Assembly: GCF_039529295.1 (NCBI RefSeq)
Contig: NZ_BAAAMN010000009.1
Location: 1-64,000 of the forward strand
DNA from: Yaniella flava
GTDB lineage: Bacteria; Actinomycetota; Actinomycetes; Actinomycetales; Micrococcaceae
Length of the DNA: 64,000 nt
Reading direction: 5' to 3'
Shown: piece after piece, positions 44,544-52,990 of the stretch
How positions within the stretch are numbered: the stretch's first letter is position 1
Layout: each line of letters begins with the position of its first letter
Program-made: the position numbers and the translations under genes
Notes under the pieces: model-generated
The model's database searches: none
Told to the model about the DNA's origin: nothing
What the model saw: only the letters and a program-made list of their open reading frames with translations

Positions 44544-45320
44544 ATGTCGAATCCAGAAACTTCCACAATTCCATTGGTCACGGACGACGAAACCAATGTC
44601 ATCCGTATCGAGAACCTGCATAAGGCCTTCGGCGAGCACGAAGTGCTCAGCGGAGTAAATGCCGAAGTCAAACTCGGCCAGGTTGTCTGTGTAATCGGAC
44701 CATCCGGTTCGGGCAAGTCCACGCTACTGCGTTGTCTCAACGGATTGGAATCCATTACCTCCGGCGAGATCTGGTTGGGCGGTTTCAACCTGGCCGATCA
44801 AGATATCGATCTCAATGAAGTACGCAAACACGTTGGCATGGTGTTTCAACACTTTAACTTGTTTCCCAATATGACCGTACTGGAGAACATCACGCTAGCC
44901 CCCATCCAGGTGAAGAAATATAGCCAGAAACGAGCACGTGACGAAGGCATTGAACTGCTACGCCGAGTCGGGCTCGAAGACAAAGCCGATGCTCGACCAG
45001 ACTCCCTGTCTGGTGGTCAGAAACAGCGCGTGGCCATCGCCCGGGCCCTTGCGATGAACCCCGAAATCATGTTGTTCGATGAGGCTACCTCAGCGCTGGA
45101 CCCAGAAATGGTCGGCGAAGTACTTGGCGTCATCCGGTCACTAGCTGATGACGGTATGACGATGGTTCTTGTGACACACGAGATGGGTTTCGCCCGTGAA
45201 GTCGCAGATCGGGTGGCGTTTATTGATAGTGGCGTCATCCAGGAAGCTGGTCCACCTGAGCAGATCTTTGGGAATCCAGAGAGCGAACGTCTCAAGGATT
45301 TCCTTTCCAAGGTGCTCTAA
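44544..45320 (+). CDS. amino acid ABC transporter ATP-binding protein (GlnQ-like)
   Basis: 258-residue ATPase with Walker A G-P-S-G-S-G-K-S-T, Q-loop M-V-F-Q-H-F-N-L-F-P-N, signature L-S-G-G-Q-K-Q-R, Walker B I-M-L-F-D-E-A-T-S-A-L-D and the H-loop V-T-H-E-M-G-F-A. This is the polar amino acid uptake group. It is directly behind the receptor-permease fusion and followed by a perfect hairpin. The two genes form a complete importer. The amino acid is not determined. Confidence 0.94.
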   Translation: MSNPETSTIPLVTDDETNVIRIENLHKAFGEHEVLSGVNAEVKLGQVVCVIGPSGSGKSTLLRCLNGLESITSGEIWLGGFNLADQDIDLNEVRKHVGMVFQHFNLFPNMTVLENITLAPIQVKKYSQKRARDEGIELLRRVGLEDKADARPDSLSGGQKQRVAIARALAMNPEIMLFDEATSALDPEMVGEVLGVIRSLADDGMTMVLVTHEMGFAREVADRVAFIDSGVIQEAGPPEQIFGNPESERLKDFLSKVL

Positions 45321-45335
45321 CGACTCATCACTTTG

Positions 45336-45370
45336 CTGAGGGCCCCGAACGCAATGTTCGGGGCCCTCAG
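45336..45370. terminator. bidirectional terminator hairpin
   Basis: Perfect 15-base stem CTGAGGGCCCCGAAC/GTTCGGGGCCCTCAG with a 5-base loop between two convergent genes. The loop is GCAAT. Confidence 0.85.
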
Positions 45371-45375
45371 TTGTG

Positions 45376-46683
45376 CTATGTCCCGAGGACTCGGGACAGG
45401 TAGGGGTTGGAAAATATCCCGTGTGGGTCAAGTTGGTCGCGCAGGGCGAGGCTACCTGACCAGTGCGGATATACGTCGGCCAAGTCGGCTGCGTCCAAGG
45501 TGTGGAGCTTGCCCCAGTGAGGTCGGCCCCCTGCTGCTTTGAATATGGGTTCGATTCGGCCAAAATATTCGCGGTGGTCCTGAGCGAAATGTTGATGCAC
45601 GGCAATGTAGCCGGTCCGTCGGCCATGATTCGAGGCCAACCATGCCGTGTCTGGTGCGGCTGCTCTGACCTCTAGCGGGAAGGTGCTGGAAAGCTGACCA
45701 CGACGGAATAGTGTCCGTAGTTCGGTAATGATTTCGGGGATGTCATCAAACGGCAGGGCGTATTCCATTTCGTTGAACCTCACGCGTCGCGACGAATTGA
45801 ATGCATGAGACCAGTGGGCTCGACGATCAGCACTGCCCCACGCTCGCGTTGCCACGCGGTTCAACCATGGGACCCACGAGCGCTGCATACGTCCAAGGTG
45901 GCAGACAACGCTCAACCCTCCGTTCGTAATGACCTCATCCAGTAGTCTCGAGGTCAACGGAGTCCGGGCTGCATCAGATTGGTTCTGTACCGGGATGCGC
46001 TGTGATGTTTTGGCCAAGACATGGTCGTCGTGACCGAACCAAAAGAACTCAAAGTGATCATTGCGGGTATTGTGCCCATGCCAATTCTGGATGATCGAAC
46101 TCAGCGATTGACGGTTTACGACCGTGTGGAGATCGTATTCGCAGACGAGCTGCAGGGTGATGCTAGTGATGATGCCGAAGGCGCCTAGCGTGACGCGCAG
46201 GGCGTCCAACAGCTCTGGGTTGCGCGATGTCGAAACGGTCAGGGTTTCACCGGTGCCGGTCAGAAGCTCTACACCGACAACTTGTGACGCCAGACCGCCA
46301 AAGGCCAGCCCGGTGCCGTGCGTCGACGTAGCGATCGCCCCAGCAATGGACTGCTGAGTGATGTCGCCCAGGTTTTGTAGGGCAAGACCGGTGTCGGCCA
46401 AAAGTTCGGGAATCTGCCAGAGTTTCGTCCCGGAACGCAACGTCACCTGTTGGCGGGCCAGATCGAGTGCCACAATCCCCGAGTATTTGGAGAGGTCGAG
46501 CTGCACATCATCGGCAACGGCAATATCGGTAAACGAATGTCCGGAACCGATGGCTTTGATCCGACGTCCGTCATCAATCGCAGCCTCGACTGTGTGTTCC
46601 AACGCGGGCAGCGTCCACGGTCTCACGACGCTACGTGGTCTGGCGGTGACCGATTTCGACCAGTTTTTCCAGGTAGTGGACAT
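45376..46683 (-). CDS. FAD-linked sugar-1,4-lactone oxidase (D-arabinono/L-gulono type)
   Basis: 435-residue oxidase of the vanillyl-alcohol-oxidase flavoprotein family. The FAD domain is at about 15-180 with I-G-S-G-H-S-F-T-D-I-A and G-A-I-A-T-S-T-H-G-T-G. The C-terminal ALO-type domain includes H-W-G-K-L-H and the terminal D-P-H-G-I-F-S-N. It oxidises a sugar lactone and passes electrons to oxygen or another acceptor. It is the last gene of a three-gene unit with a D-threonine aldolase-like enzyme (12-base gap) and an aldehyde dehydrogenase. The combination recurs in related actinobacteria as far as recalled, but no pathway is established. Confidence 0.85.
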   Translation of the reverse strand: MSTTWKNWSKSVTARPRSVVRPWTLPALEHTVEAAIDDGRRIKAIGSGHSFTDIAVADDVQLDLSKYSGIVALDLARQQVTLRSGTKLWQIPELLADTGLALQNLGDITQQSIAGAIATSTHGTGLAFGGLASQVVGVELLTGTGETLTVSTSRNPELLDALRVTLGAFGIITSITLQLVCEYDLHTVVNRQSLSSIIQNWHGHNTRNDHFEFFWFGHDDHVLAKTSQRIPVQNQSDAARTPLTSRLLDEVITNGGLSVVCHLGRMQRSWVPWLNRVATRAWGSADRRAHWSHAFNSSRRVRFNEMEYALPFDDIPEIITELRTLFRRGQLSSTFPLEVRAAAPDTAWLASNHGRRTGYIAVHQHFAQDHREYFGRIEPIFKAAGGRPHWGKLHTLDAADLADVYPHWSGSLALRDQLDPHGIFSNPYLSRVLGT

Positions 46684-46695
46684 GTTCGTGCCGCC

Positions 46696-47916
46696 TTATA
46701 ACAGGGCCAGACCGTCACCGCGGTAGGTGTTGACGGTGGCGGTGATCTGGTCGTCAGCGACGATATGGAAGTGATTGACGTGTTCGGCCAGTTCACCGGC
46801 TTTGGTGTGGCGGAACCACACGCGCTCACCAATCGCGGGAGTATCTGCAGAAGTTTTCAACGGAGTCTGGACTTCGCCTGCGCCTTCGGTGGTCGTGTAG
46901 CTCAGCCCCGTTGGATAGACCGGTTGGGGCAAGCGATCCTTGCCAGGAGCCCCGGAGGCTATCCAACCACCACCGTGGACGGTGATTAGGCCCGGTGCTG
47001 GTTTCCGTACAACATCCAGCCCGAACAACGCTGCCGGATGCGGGGAGAATGCGTCGTACCGGTCAAACAGATGCGGCCCGTAGAGTCCAGACCCCGCGGC
47101 GATTTCTGTGACCGATGCATCGGCACTGGTCGTTTCCATCGAACCTGTCCCTCCCCCGTTGACGAACGCCAACGGCGGCATGCCTCGCTGTGCCAGCACC
47201 CGTTCGATGGCCTCTACCATGAGGTGTCTGCGAGCGCTCAGCTCAGTGACCGAGGCACGTTTCATTGCTTTCACCGCAGCATGCTCATCCGTGACCCCGG
47301 CAATTTGTGCTTCGTAGCCCATCACACCGACCAGGCGAAAGTCCCTGCCTGCGGTGACGTACTGTGCTGCCGCGGTTGCTTGTTGCACGGTATGGATGGG
47401 TGACCGATGCGTTCCCAGGTGGAACCCTCCGGCGTGCCATGACATGTCCAGATCCAGGCAGATGCGCACCGGTGCGCGCAGGGTGGCGATCTGGCGGATG
47501 AGTCGGATCTGGTCGGGATGATCGATCATCAGCGTGATCGCACCCAGTAACTTCGGAGAGTGAAGCAGCTTGTCCAATGCGGTGGTCGCGGTAGTTGGAT
47601 ACCCCACCACGACGTCCTCGGTAATGCCGGAGTCCACCAGCATGATGGCTTCAGACAGTGAAAAGGCCAGGACACCGTAAAACCCCGGGGTCGCGAGCAC
47701 GGCTTGGAGCACAGCGGCAGATCGCACCGATTTCGAGGCCACGCGCACTGGTTTGCCGTTCGCTCGATGGACCAACGAGTGGGCATTTGCTGAGAGGGCG
47801 TGCAAATCCAGGACCGCCACTGAGGAATCGAGCCCCGTGGTCGCCGTGGTCAAACGGCGGTGCTGAGCTTCCGGGATCGTCCGGGTGGCTTCCAGCAGTT
47901 TGAAGGAGGTGTCCAT
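46696..47916 (-). CDS. D-threonine aldolase-like PLP enzyme (amino acid deaminase/aldolase)
   Basis: 406 residues, fold type III, related to alanine racemase and D-threonine aldolase/D-serine dehydratase (DSD1). The PLP lysine is Lys62 in R-V-A-S-K-S-V-R-S. D-L-D-M-S-W-H-A-G-G follows in the barrel, with the glycine-rich phosphate loop V-N-G-G-G-T-G-S near 253-260, and a C-terminal metal/beta domain contains E-H-V-N-H-F-H. The H-x-H there resembles the metal site of D-serine dehydratases. It would split or deaminate a beta-hydroxy-D-amino acid, giving an aldehyde or keto acid, which fits the aldehyde dehydrogenase seven bases upstream. Confidence 0.82.
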   Translation of the reverse strand: MDTSFKLLEATRTIPEAQHRRLTTATTGLDSSVAVLDLHALSANAHSLVHRANGKPVRVASKSVRSAAVLQAVLATPGFYGVLAFSLSEAIMLVDSGITEDVVVGYPTTATTALDKLLHSPKLLGAITLMIDHPDQIRLIRQIATLRAPVRICLDLDMSWHAGGFHLGTHRSPIHTVQQATAAAQYVTAGRDFRLVGVMGYEAQIAGVTDEHAAVKAMKRASVTELSARRHLMVEAIERVLAQRGMPPLAFVNGGGTGSMETTSADASVTEIAAGSGLYGPHLFDRYDAFSPHPAALFGLDVVRKPAPGLITVHGGGWIASGAPGKDRLPQPVYPTGLSYTTTEGAGEVQTPLKTSADTPAIGERVWFRHTKAGELAEHVNHFHIVADDQITATVNTYRGDGLALL

Positions 47917-47923
47917 GACGGTC

Positions 47924-49366
47924 TTAGCTCGGCGGTGTGGAGCGGTAGTGTTGTGCGGTGCGAGCGTCTTTTGCAGGATTCTTTCCTGCGGTCAGTAGCT
48001 TTCGTACCGCCCAGTTTGCCCATGCTGGCGCCGGGTGCATCACGAGTCTCAATGTATCCGGGGTGGTCGCCTTGTCCAGCACAGCGCGTTCCTGGCTGAA
48101 CGTTCGCAGCGACCAGACGCCGTGATAACTCCCGTGGCCGGAGGTTCCGACGCCACCGAATGGCATATGTGGTGTGGCCAACTGCATCAGCGGAACGTTA
48201 ATGCCGACCCCACCGGCAACCACGCGCGGCAGCACATAGTCCTTCACGCTGCGAGATTCGGTGAAGAGATAGAAGGCCAAGGGATCTTCGAGCCGACTGA
48301 TGCGATCCACCGCGTCCTGCGCTCCAGTCACGGGGATGATCGGCAGGATAGGCCCAAAGATTTCGCTGGACATCAGCGCATCGTCATCGGCAACGTCAGT
48401 TACTACGGTAGGGGCAATATAGTGTTGCGCGGTGTTGACTGTTCCACCGTGGGTAATGGTGCCTGCGGACGCGTTCAACTGGTCGGCCACTGTTGTGGCA
48501 TGTTCAACGGTGATCATGCGCGGGTAATCTCGGCTGATCGCGGGATCCGCGCCGTACTGGCTCTGGATCTCATCGACGATGGCGCCTGTGAGACGGTCAG
48601 CGATATCTTCGTGTACGTAGATGTGGTTTGGTGCCACACAGGTTTGGCCAGCATTGAGGAATTTACCCCACACCAAACGCGCTGCTGCTGTGTCGATATC
48701 CGCGTCATCATGCACGTACGCTGGAGACTGCCCACCCAGCTCCAACGTGTATTCGATCAGGCGCTCAGCACACGCGGTGGCGATGATGGAGCCGACCTTG
48801 GATGAGCCCGTGAAGAATACGTAATCGGGTTTGGCTTCGATCATCTCGTGGACGACATCTGGGCCACCGGTGACGACCCGGATGGCATGCGGATCCATGT
48901 ACTGCGGGATGAGCTCGGCAAGGACGGATTCTACCGCGGTGCCGATTTCAGAAGGTTTCAGGACCACCGCGTTTCCTGCGGCAACTGCGCCGGCCAATGG
49001 GGAAAGGCCCAACATCACCGGGTAGTTCCACGGGGAGATCACCAGCACCGTACCGCGGGGTTCGTGCTCGATCATCGATTTGGCGGGCCACAGGGCCAAC
49101 GGTGTCCGCACACGCTGCGGTTTCGCCCAGGACGCGGTGTGTTTTCGCAGCCACTTGATCTCAGCCATCACCTGACCAATTTCGGACACCCACGCCTCGA
49201 AACCATTCTTTCCCAGGTCCTGGTATAGGGCAGCTTCAATGTAATCTGTGTGATCTTCGAGCAGTTGTTGCAGCCCGGCCAGTTGGCTCAACCGCCACGC
49301 TACGCTCCGGGTTCGTCCCGTTGAATACACATGTTTGACTTGGTTTAGTGTCGTTGCGGCTGTCAT
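47924..49366 (-). CDS. aldehyde dehydrogenase family protein (class 3-like)
   Basis: 480 residues. S-P-W-N-Y-P-V is near 111-117, general base Glu209 lies in L-E-L-G-G-Q-S-P, nucleophile Cys243 in N-A-G-Q-T-C-V-A-P, and P-H-M-P-F-G-G-V-G-T-S-G near the C-terminus. The G-Q-T-C-V-A-P and H-Y-I-A-P-T patterns point to the class 3 (fatty or aromatic aldehyde) branch, with a membrane-tending C-terminal extension. It is the first gene of the minus-strand trio, seven bases before the aldolase gene. Confidence 0.88.
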   Translation of the reverse strand: MTAATTLNQVKHVYSTGRTRSVAWRLSQLAGLQQLLEDHTDYIEAALYQDLGKNGFEAWVSEIGQVMAEIKWLRKHTASWAKPQRVRTPLALWPAKSMIEHEPRGTVLVISPWNYPVMLGLSPLAGAVAAGNAVVLKPSEIGTAVESVLAELIPQYMDPHAIRVVTGGPDVVHEMIEAKPDYVFFTGSSKVGSIIATACAERLIEYTLELGGQSPAYVHDDADIDTAAARLVWGKFLNAGQTCVAPNHIYVHEDIADRLTGAIVDEIQSQYGADPAISRDYPRMITVEHATTVADQLNASAGTITHGGTVNTAQHYIAPTVVTDVADDDALMSSEIFGPILPIIPVTGAQDAVDRISRLEDPLAFYLFTESRSVKDYVLPRVVAGGVGINVPLMQLATPHMPFGGVGTSGHGSYHGVWSLRTFSQERAVLDKATTPDTLRLVMHPAPAWANWAVRKLLTAGKNPAKDARTAQHYRSTPPS

Positions 49367-49603
49367 ACATCACCCTCCAGAGGTTATCCCTCAGGCTACT
49401 GTTACCGCCCGGTAGTGTGCAATGGACCTCGGAATGGGCAAAAGAACTACTCGGTTCAATACCAAACAGGCCACGACGTCGTCTGATCCTAAGGGACCAT
49501 GCCACGCTGATAGTGGCGCATAATTGGTTTTCTCATCGTAAACGCCGGACCAATGAACCACGTTTCGGAGCGGTTCAGATGTGTTCGCGACCTCGATCCG
49601 CAC

Positions 49604-49804
49604 CTACTTGCGCCGAAACGCTTCGTGACGCTCGCTCATCTCAACCAGGTAGAGCAGGCCGAACCCTGACGGCTTTTGCGCACGCTCAACGAGACCGCAG
49701 AAGGGATCTAGCTCGTCTAGCCGCTTGTTGGCCCCTACTGCCGTATGCGATCGGAATGCTTCTCCGTCGATGGTCATGTGAATGGCACTCACAAGACCGA
49801 ACAC
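49604..49804 (-). CDS. possible short hypothetical protein or gene remnant
   Basis: 66 codons ending at 49604. The product (F-G-L-V-S-A-I-H-M-T-I-D-G-E-A-F-R-S-H-T ... L-L-Y-L-V-E-M-S-E-R-H-E) has ordinary protein-like composition but no recognised family. It lies ten bases after an unknown membrane protein in a stretch containing other broken genes. The rest of 49367-49603 shows nothing convincing. Low confidence. Confidence 0.25.
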   Translation of the reverse strand: MFGLVSAIHMTIDGEAFRSHTAVGANKRLDELDPFCGLVERAQKPSGFGLLYLVEMSERHEAFRRK

Positions 49805-49814
49805 CTGATGCGCG

Positions 49815-50132
49815 TTATTGCGTCACCTGGCCAGTTGCATGTTGCTTGACCTTGCGGTTGTGTAAGACAAGCAGAACCCCGTAAATCAACACAGGTATGA
49901 AGCACAAAAGAAAGCCGCCAATCCCTAGCGCATCTGACAAGTACGGGGCGGAAAGGCCCATGAGGCCTGCTGCGACGACAACATAAGCATGCGCCTGCCA
50001 TGGATGCTTACGGCTCGGACCTACTCCCAGAGGGATTTCCTCGTGAGGTTCAGCTTTCCGTCGTTCCCAAAACAAGAGCACCCAAAACACGGCACTTATT
50101 ACCAATGCAAGAGCTCCATAGAAAAGTTCCAT
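49815..50132 (-). CDS. unknown membrane protein, three predicted TM segments
   Basis: 105 residues from the ATG at 50132. A longer version from 50189 adds residues without hydrophobic or family features. The first helix is at residues 3-19. After a charged loop (W-E-R-R-K-A-E-P-H-E-E) the second lies near 48-62 and the third near 71-91, followed by a basic tail. No family recognised and no clear operon partner. Confidence 0.5.
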   Translation of the reverse strand: MELFYGALALVISAVFWVLLFWERRKAEPHEEIPLGVGPSRKHPWQAHAYVVVAAGLMGLSAPYLSDALGIGGFLLCFIPVLIYGVLLVLHNRKVKQHATGQVTQ

Positions 50133-50255
50133 GTTTCCAAGGAAACCCAGGAAATGAGCAATTTTCAAGGGGTGGCAGAAACCATTCACATGCGTGGACT
50201 GGGAAATAGCCGGATGAGACAGCCGAGCTGTGAAGTATCCAACTACCTCGAGACG

Positions 50256-50605
50256 TTATTTTCCCGAAAGAGCCTGAGGCAGCACAGCCTTAGAGACTGC
50301 GGGGGCTTGCCGCAAAGCGTCGACCACCTGCTGTGCAGGTTCTGCAAACAGCCACGGATAGTCCACTTCTCCGAGGGATTCGTCTGCAGCCCAGGCTAAT
50401 TGCTCGCGTGCAAGATTAAACTCGGCAGACGTCCCGTTGGTACTGCCACGGGGATCTTGTCGCTTCCAACCATCTCGTAACCAGATAGCGACTAAACCAT
50501 GCACGACGTGGCCGTCTCATTCGGTCAGACGCTGATAGCACAGCGCCATAGGTATGTGTCGATAGCGAAGCAAAGCGGCCAACAGATGCTTGTCAATCCC
50601 TTTCA
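50256..50605 (-). pseudogene. transglutaminase-like protein fragment
   Basis: C-terminal part of a transglutaminase-like (cysteine protease fold) protein. The remaining sequence D-K-H-L-L-A-A-L-L-R-Y-R-H-I-P-M-A-L-C-Y-Q-R-L-T-E runs into a TGA at 50517-50519. The same frame continues V-V-H-G-L-V-A-I-W-L-R-D-G-W-K-R-Q-D-P-R-G-S (the His and Asp of the fold) to G-E-V-D-Y-P-W and a stop at 50256. The N-terminal half, including the segment with the catalytic Cys, is missing. Both truncation and the internal stop indicate decay. Confidence 0.7.
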
Positions 50606-50630
50606 CCCGCGATAGAGCGCTACAACGTTA

Positions 50631-50808
50631 TTAAGTCTGGATTTCAAACAGGTCCCCGGGGGGAACACTGAAGTTCTTCGCATAGTCGGGTGAGCGTTGT
50701 AAAACGTATGGCACGTCCTCTATTGTTCTTCAACACTGAAAGGTTCACCACGCTCACATCGACCCGACGGGACAGCTCAGCGAGGCTGATGCCCCGCAAC
50801 TCCAGCAT
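50631..50808 (-). pseudogene. short XRE-family (Cro/CI-type HTH) regulator, frameshifted at its end
   Basis: From the ATG at 50808: L-R-G-I-S-L-A-E-L-S-R-R-V-D-V-S-V-V-N-L-S-V-L-K-N-N-R-G-R-A-I-R-F-T-T-L-T-R-L-C-E-E-L are the five helices of a small DNA-binding protein. As read, it ends C-S-P-R-G-P-V at 50644. Removing one base from the six-G run at 50658-50663 (C run on the coding strand) gives C-S-P-G-D-L-F-E-I-Q-T ending at 50631, the typical family ending. An in-frame TAG lies just before the ATG. Most of the fold is intact, so some function may remain. Confidence 0.65.
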
Positions 50809-50856
50809 CTAACGCACCTGAGTCTCTCCGATCGTATCCGTAAGGGACGGGCAGGC

Positions 50857-51363
50857 TTATGCGTTTCGTGCATCGTCCTGTTTCGCCTGATACCAGGCCG
50901 CCAAGCCAGCAACCGCACCCATGACGACGCGGGGAAAAGGCACGTTTATACGGCGTAGGGCATGCTCGATCTTTTCGTCAGCCCAAAAGCCTCCGGCCGT
51001 TAATACCGAGACGATCGCTCCCACACCGCCGCCAGTCACAATAAGCGTCGTGGCTTTGCGGGCCGGAGTTGGCACGACTGACCTCGCCGCGTTTGCCTCG
51101 ATCTTTTGAGCACCTGGGGCTGATCGCTCAGCACTGGGCAAACGCTCTGTCAGTTTTGCGCGAACATCAGGTTTTGCTGTGAAACAGACGGCACCAGCAA
51201 CGCCAACCACGGTTGGTCCCCATACGAGGCTTTTGCGCAGCCAGGTGGGATAGTTCCGGGCTGGGATAAGGGTCAACGCCCCTGTGATCACTGCCTGGGG
51301 CAACGGAGCCGTCAGAATATTTGATGTGTTACTGCCAGCCGCTGGGGTATCGTTTTGACGCAT
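50857..51363 (-). CDS. unknown protein with two or three hydrophobic segments
   Basis: 168 residues, not recognised. A hydrophobic segment lies near 46-63 (S-L-V-W-G-P-T-V-V-G-V-A-G-A-V). A charged Ala/Arg/Pro linker follows, then a glycine-rich hydrophobic segment near 104-125 (T-L-I-V-T-G-G-G-V-G-A-I-V-S-V-L) and an amphipathic segment K-I-E-H-A-L-R-R-I. It lies between the hydantoinase B gene and the broken XRE gene, all on the minus strand, with no clear operon relation. Confidence 0.5.
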   Translation of the reverse strand: MRQNDTPAAGSNTSNILTAPLPQAVITGALTLIPARNYPTWLRKSLVWGPTVVGVAGAVCFTAKPDVRAKLTERLPSAERSAPGAQKIEANAARSVVPTPARKATTLIVTGGGVGAIVSVLTAGGFWADEKIEHALRRINVPFPRVVMGAVAGLAAWYQAKQDDARNA

Positions 51364-51386
51364 ATTGTCAGCCTAATCCAGTGTTC

Positions 51387-52979
51387 CTACGCGAGAGAAG
51401 CCGTACCGTGACCGCCACCACCGGCAGTTTGAATGGTGATCCCTTCACCGGCCTCGACGTCGAAACGGGTCATCGATTCTCGCGGTTCATCGCCTTCGAT
51501 TCCATGTCGAGTCACCCCGCCCGACGTGCCGTCGGATCCCCCAGCGAGCCCCCAGGGCACAGTCGTCACTCTGGCAGTGCCAGCCACCACTTGGGCACGG
51601 CCACGGGTCAGTGTCAGCTGGCGAATCAGTCCGTCACCGCCAGAGTATTGGCCGGCTCCGCCGGTGTCATCGGCAATCCGATATGCTTCGACCCGGAGCG
51701 GGTATTCGCGTTCGATGACCTCGCATGGCGTGTTGCGAGTGTTGGTCATATGGGTGTGGATCGCCGAAGCACCATCCTGATCTGGCATTGCGCCCTGACC
51801 TCCACCGTAGGTTTCCACATACGAAAAGTATTGGCCGGTCGCCTCGTCGAAACCACCGATCGTCATGATCGACATCGAACCCGATGATGCAGCAGGAACG
51901 TGTTCCGGGGCGAACTGGTAGAACGCGCCCAGCAGGGCGTCGACGATACGTTGTGACGTTTGGATGTTGCCGTTGGATACCGGGGCAGGAAAGCTAGCAG
52001 CCACCAGTGAGCCCTTTCGGGTTGCGACATCGATGGGTTCCATCAGCCCCGCGTTGGACGGTAGTGAGGGGTCCGTAAGCAATTTGATCACGTAGGCTAC
52101 GCAGCCTTCGGTGACGGCCCAAGAACAGTTCACTGCACCGGCCACCTGGTCATTGGTTTCGGTAAAATCTACCGTCAGCTGGTCACCAGTAACTTCTACA
52201 GTGACTGCGATGGCCACTGGATGCTCGGTGTTGCCATCGTGCTCCAAGTAGTCGGTGAAACTGCCGAAACCGTCTGGCAACTGTTGAATGGCAGCACGGG
52301 TGCGTCGACCAGCGTAATCCACCAGTGCGTTGGCCGAGACGTCAAACCGCTGCGGGCCCCATTCCTCGAGCAGTTCATGAATGCGGCGCTCGCCCAACCG
52401 GTTGGCAGCAACTTGCGCCATGATGTCACCACGTGTCTTATCTGCGGTTCGAATGTTGGTCAGCAAGACAGCCAAAAGCTCGTCGCGCAGCTGTCCCGCA
52501 GAAAAGAGTTTCACGGGTGGTACCCGGATGCCTTCTTGAAAAATTTCAGTAGCGTGGGTGGCCATCGATCCCGGCGTGATGCCACCGACGTCGACGTGAT
52601 GGGCCATATTCGCCACCACCGCGACGATCTCATCCTGCCAAAAGACCGGGGTGATGACGCACATGTCCGGTAGATGTGAACCACCGAGGTACGGATTATT
52701 GGTGATGAGGACGTCACCGTCGACCAGGTGCTCAATCCCGTACGAAGCCAGCGCATTTTTGATCATGGTGGGCATGAGCCCCAGGTGGAGTGGAATGTGC
52801 TCTGCCTGAGAGATCAGCATGCCGTCGGGTGCATAGATCCCCGCCGAACAGTCGCGGCGGTCTTTAATATTTGGTGAGTAACTTGTTTGGATTAGCGCGG
52901 TGCCGACTTCTTCGGAGATCGATTCGAGCCGGTTGCGGGCAATTTCTAGTTCGACCGGGTTCAGGGCTTCATCGCTCAT
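51387..52979 (-). CDS. hydantoinase/oxoprolinase B subunit (HyuB family)
   Basis: 530 residues from the ATG at 52979. Starts N-P-V-E-L-E-I-A-R-N-R-L-E-S-I-S-E-E-V-G, then D-R-R-D-C-S-A-G-I-Y, H-I-P-L-H-L-G and D-V-L-I-T-N-N-P-Y-L-G-G-S-H-L-P-D, all hallmarks of the HyuB family. The C-terminus carries G-G-D-G-L-I-R-Q. It works with the A subunit, encoded 11 bases upstream, in ATP-dependent opening of a cyclic amide such as 5-oxoproline, a hydantoin or N-methylhydantoin, or as an acetone carboxylase-like enzyme. The substrate is not determined. Confidence 0.9.
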   Translation of the reverse strand: MSDEALNPVELEIARNRLESISEEVGTALIQTSYSPNIKDRRDCSAGIYAPDGMLISQAEHIPLHLGLMPTMIKNALASYGIEHLVDGDVLITNNPYLGGSHLPDMCVITPVFWQDEIVAVVANMAHHVDVGGITPGSMATHATEIFQEGIRVPPVKLFSAGQLRDELLAVLLTNIRTADKTRGDIMAQVAANRLGERRIHELLEEWGPQRFDVSANALVDYAGRRTRAAIQQLPDGFGSFTDYLEHDGNTEHPVAIAVTVEVTGDQLTVDFTETNDQVAGAVNCSWAVTEGCVAYVIKLLTDPSLPSNAGLMEPIDVATRKGSLVAASFPAPVSNGNIQTSQRIVDALLGAFYQFAPEHVPAASSGSMSIMTIGGFDEATGQYFSYVETYGGGQGAMPDQDGASAIHTHMTNTRNTPCEVIEREYPLRVEAYRIADDTGGAGQYSGGDGLIRQLTLTRGRAQVVAGTARVTTVPWGLAGGSDGTSGGVTRHGIEGDEPRESMTRFDVEAGEGITIQTAGGGGHGTASLA

Positions 52980-52990
52980 GAGCACTCCTG

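Noticed and set aside
49391..49603. 70-codon ORF downstream of the small hypothetical gene
   Set aside because: Composition and position suggest chance. It overlaps the promoter region of the aldehyde dehydrogenase gene.
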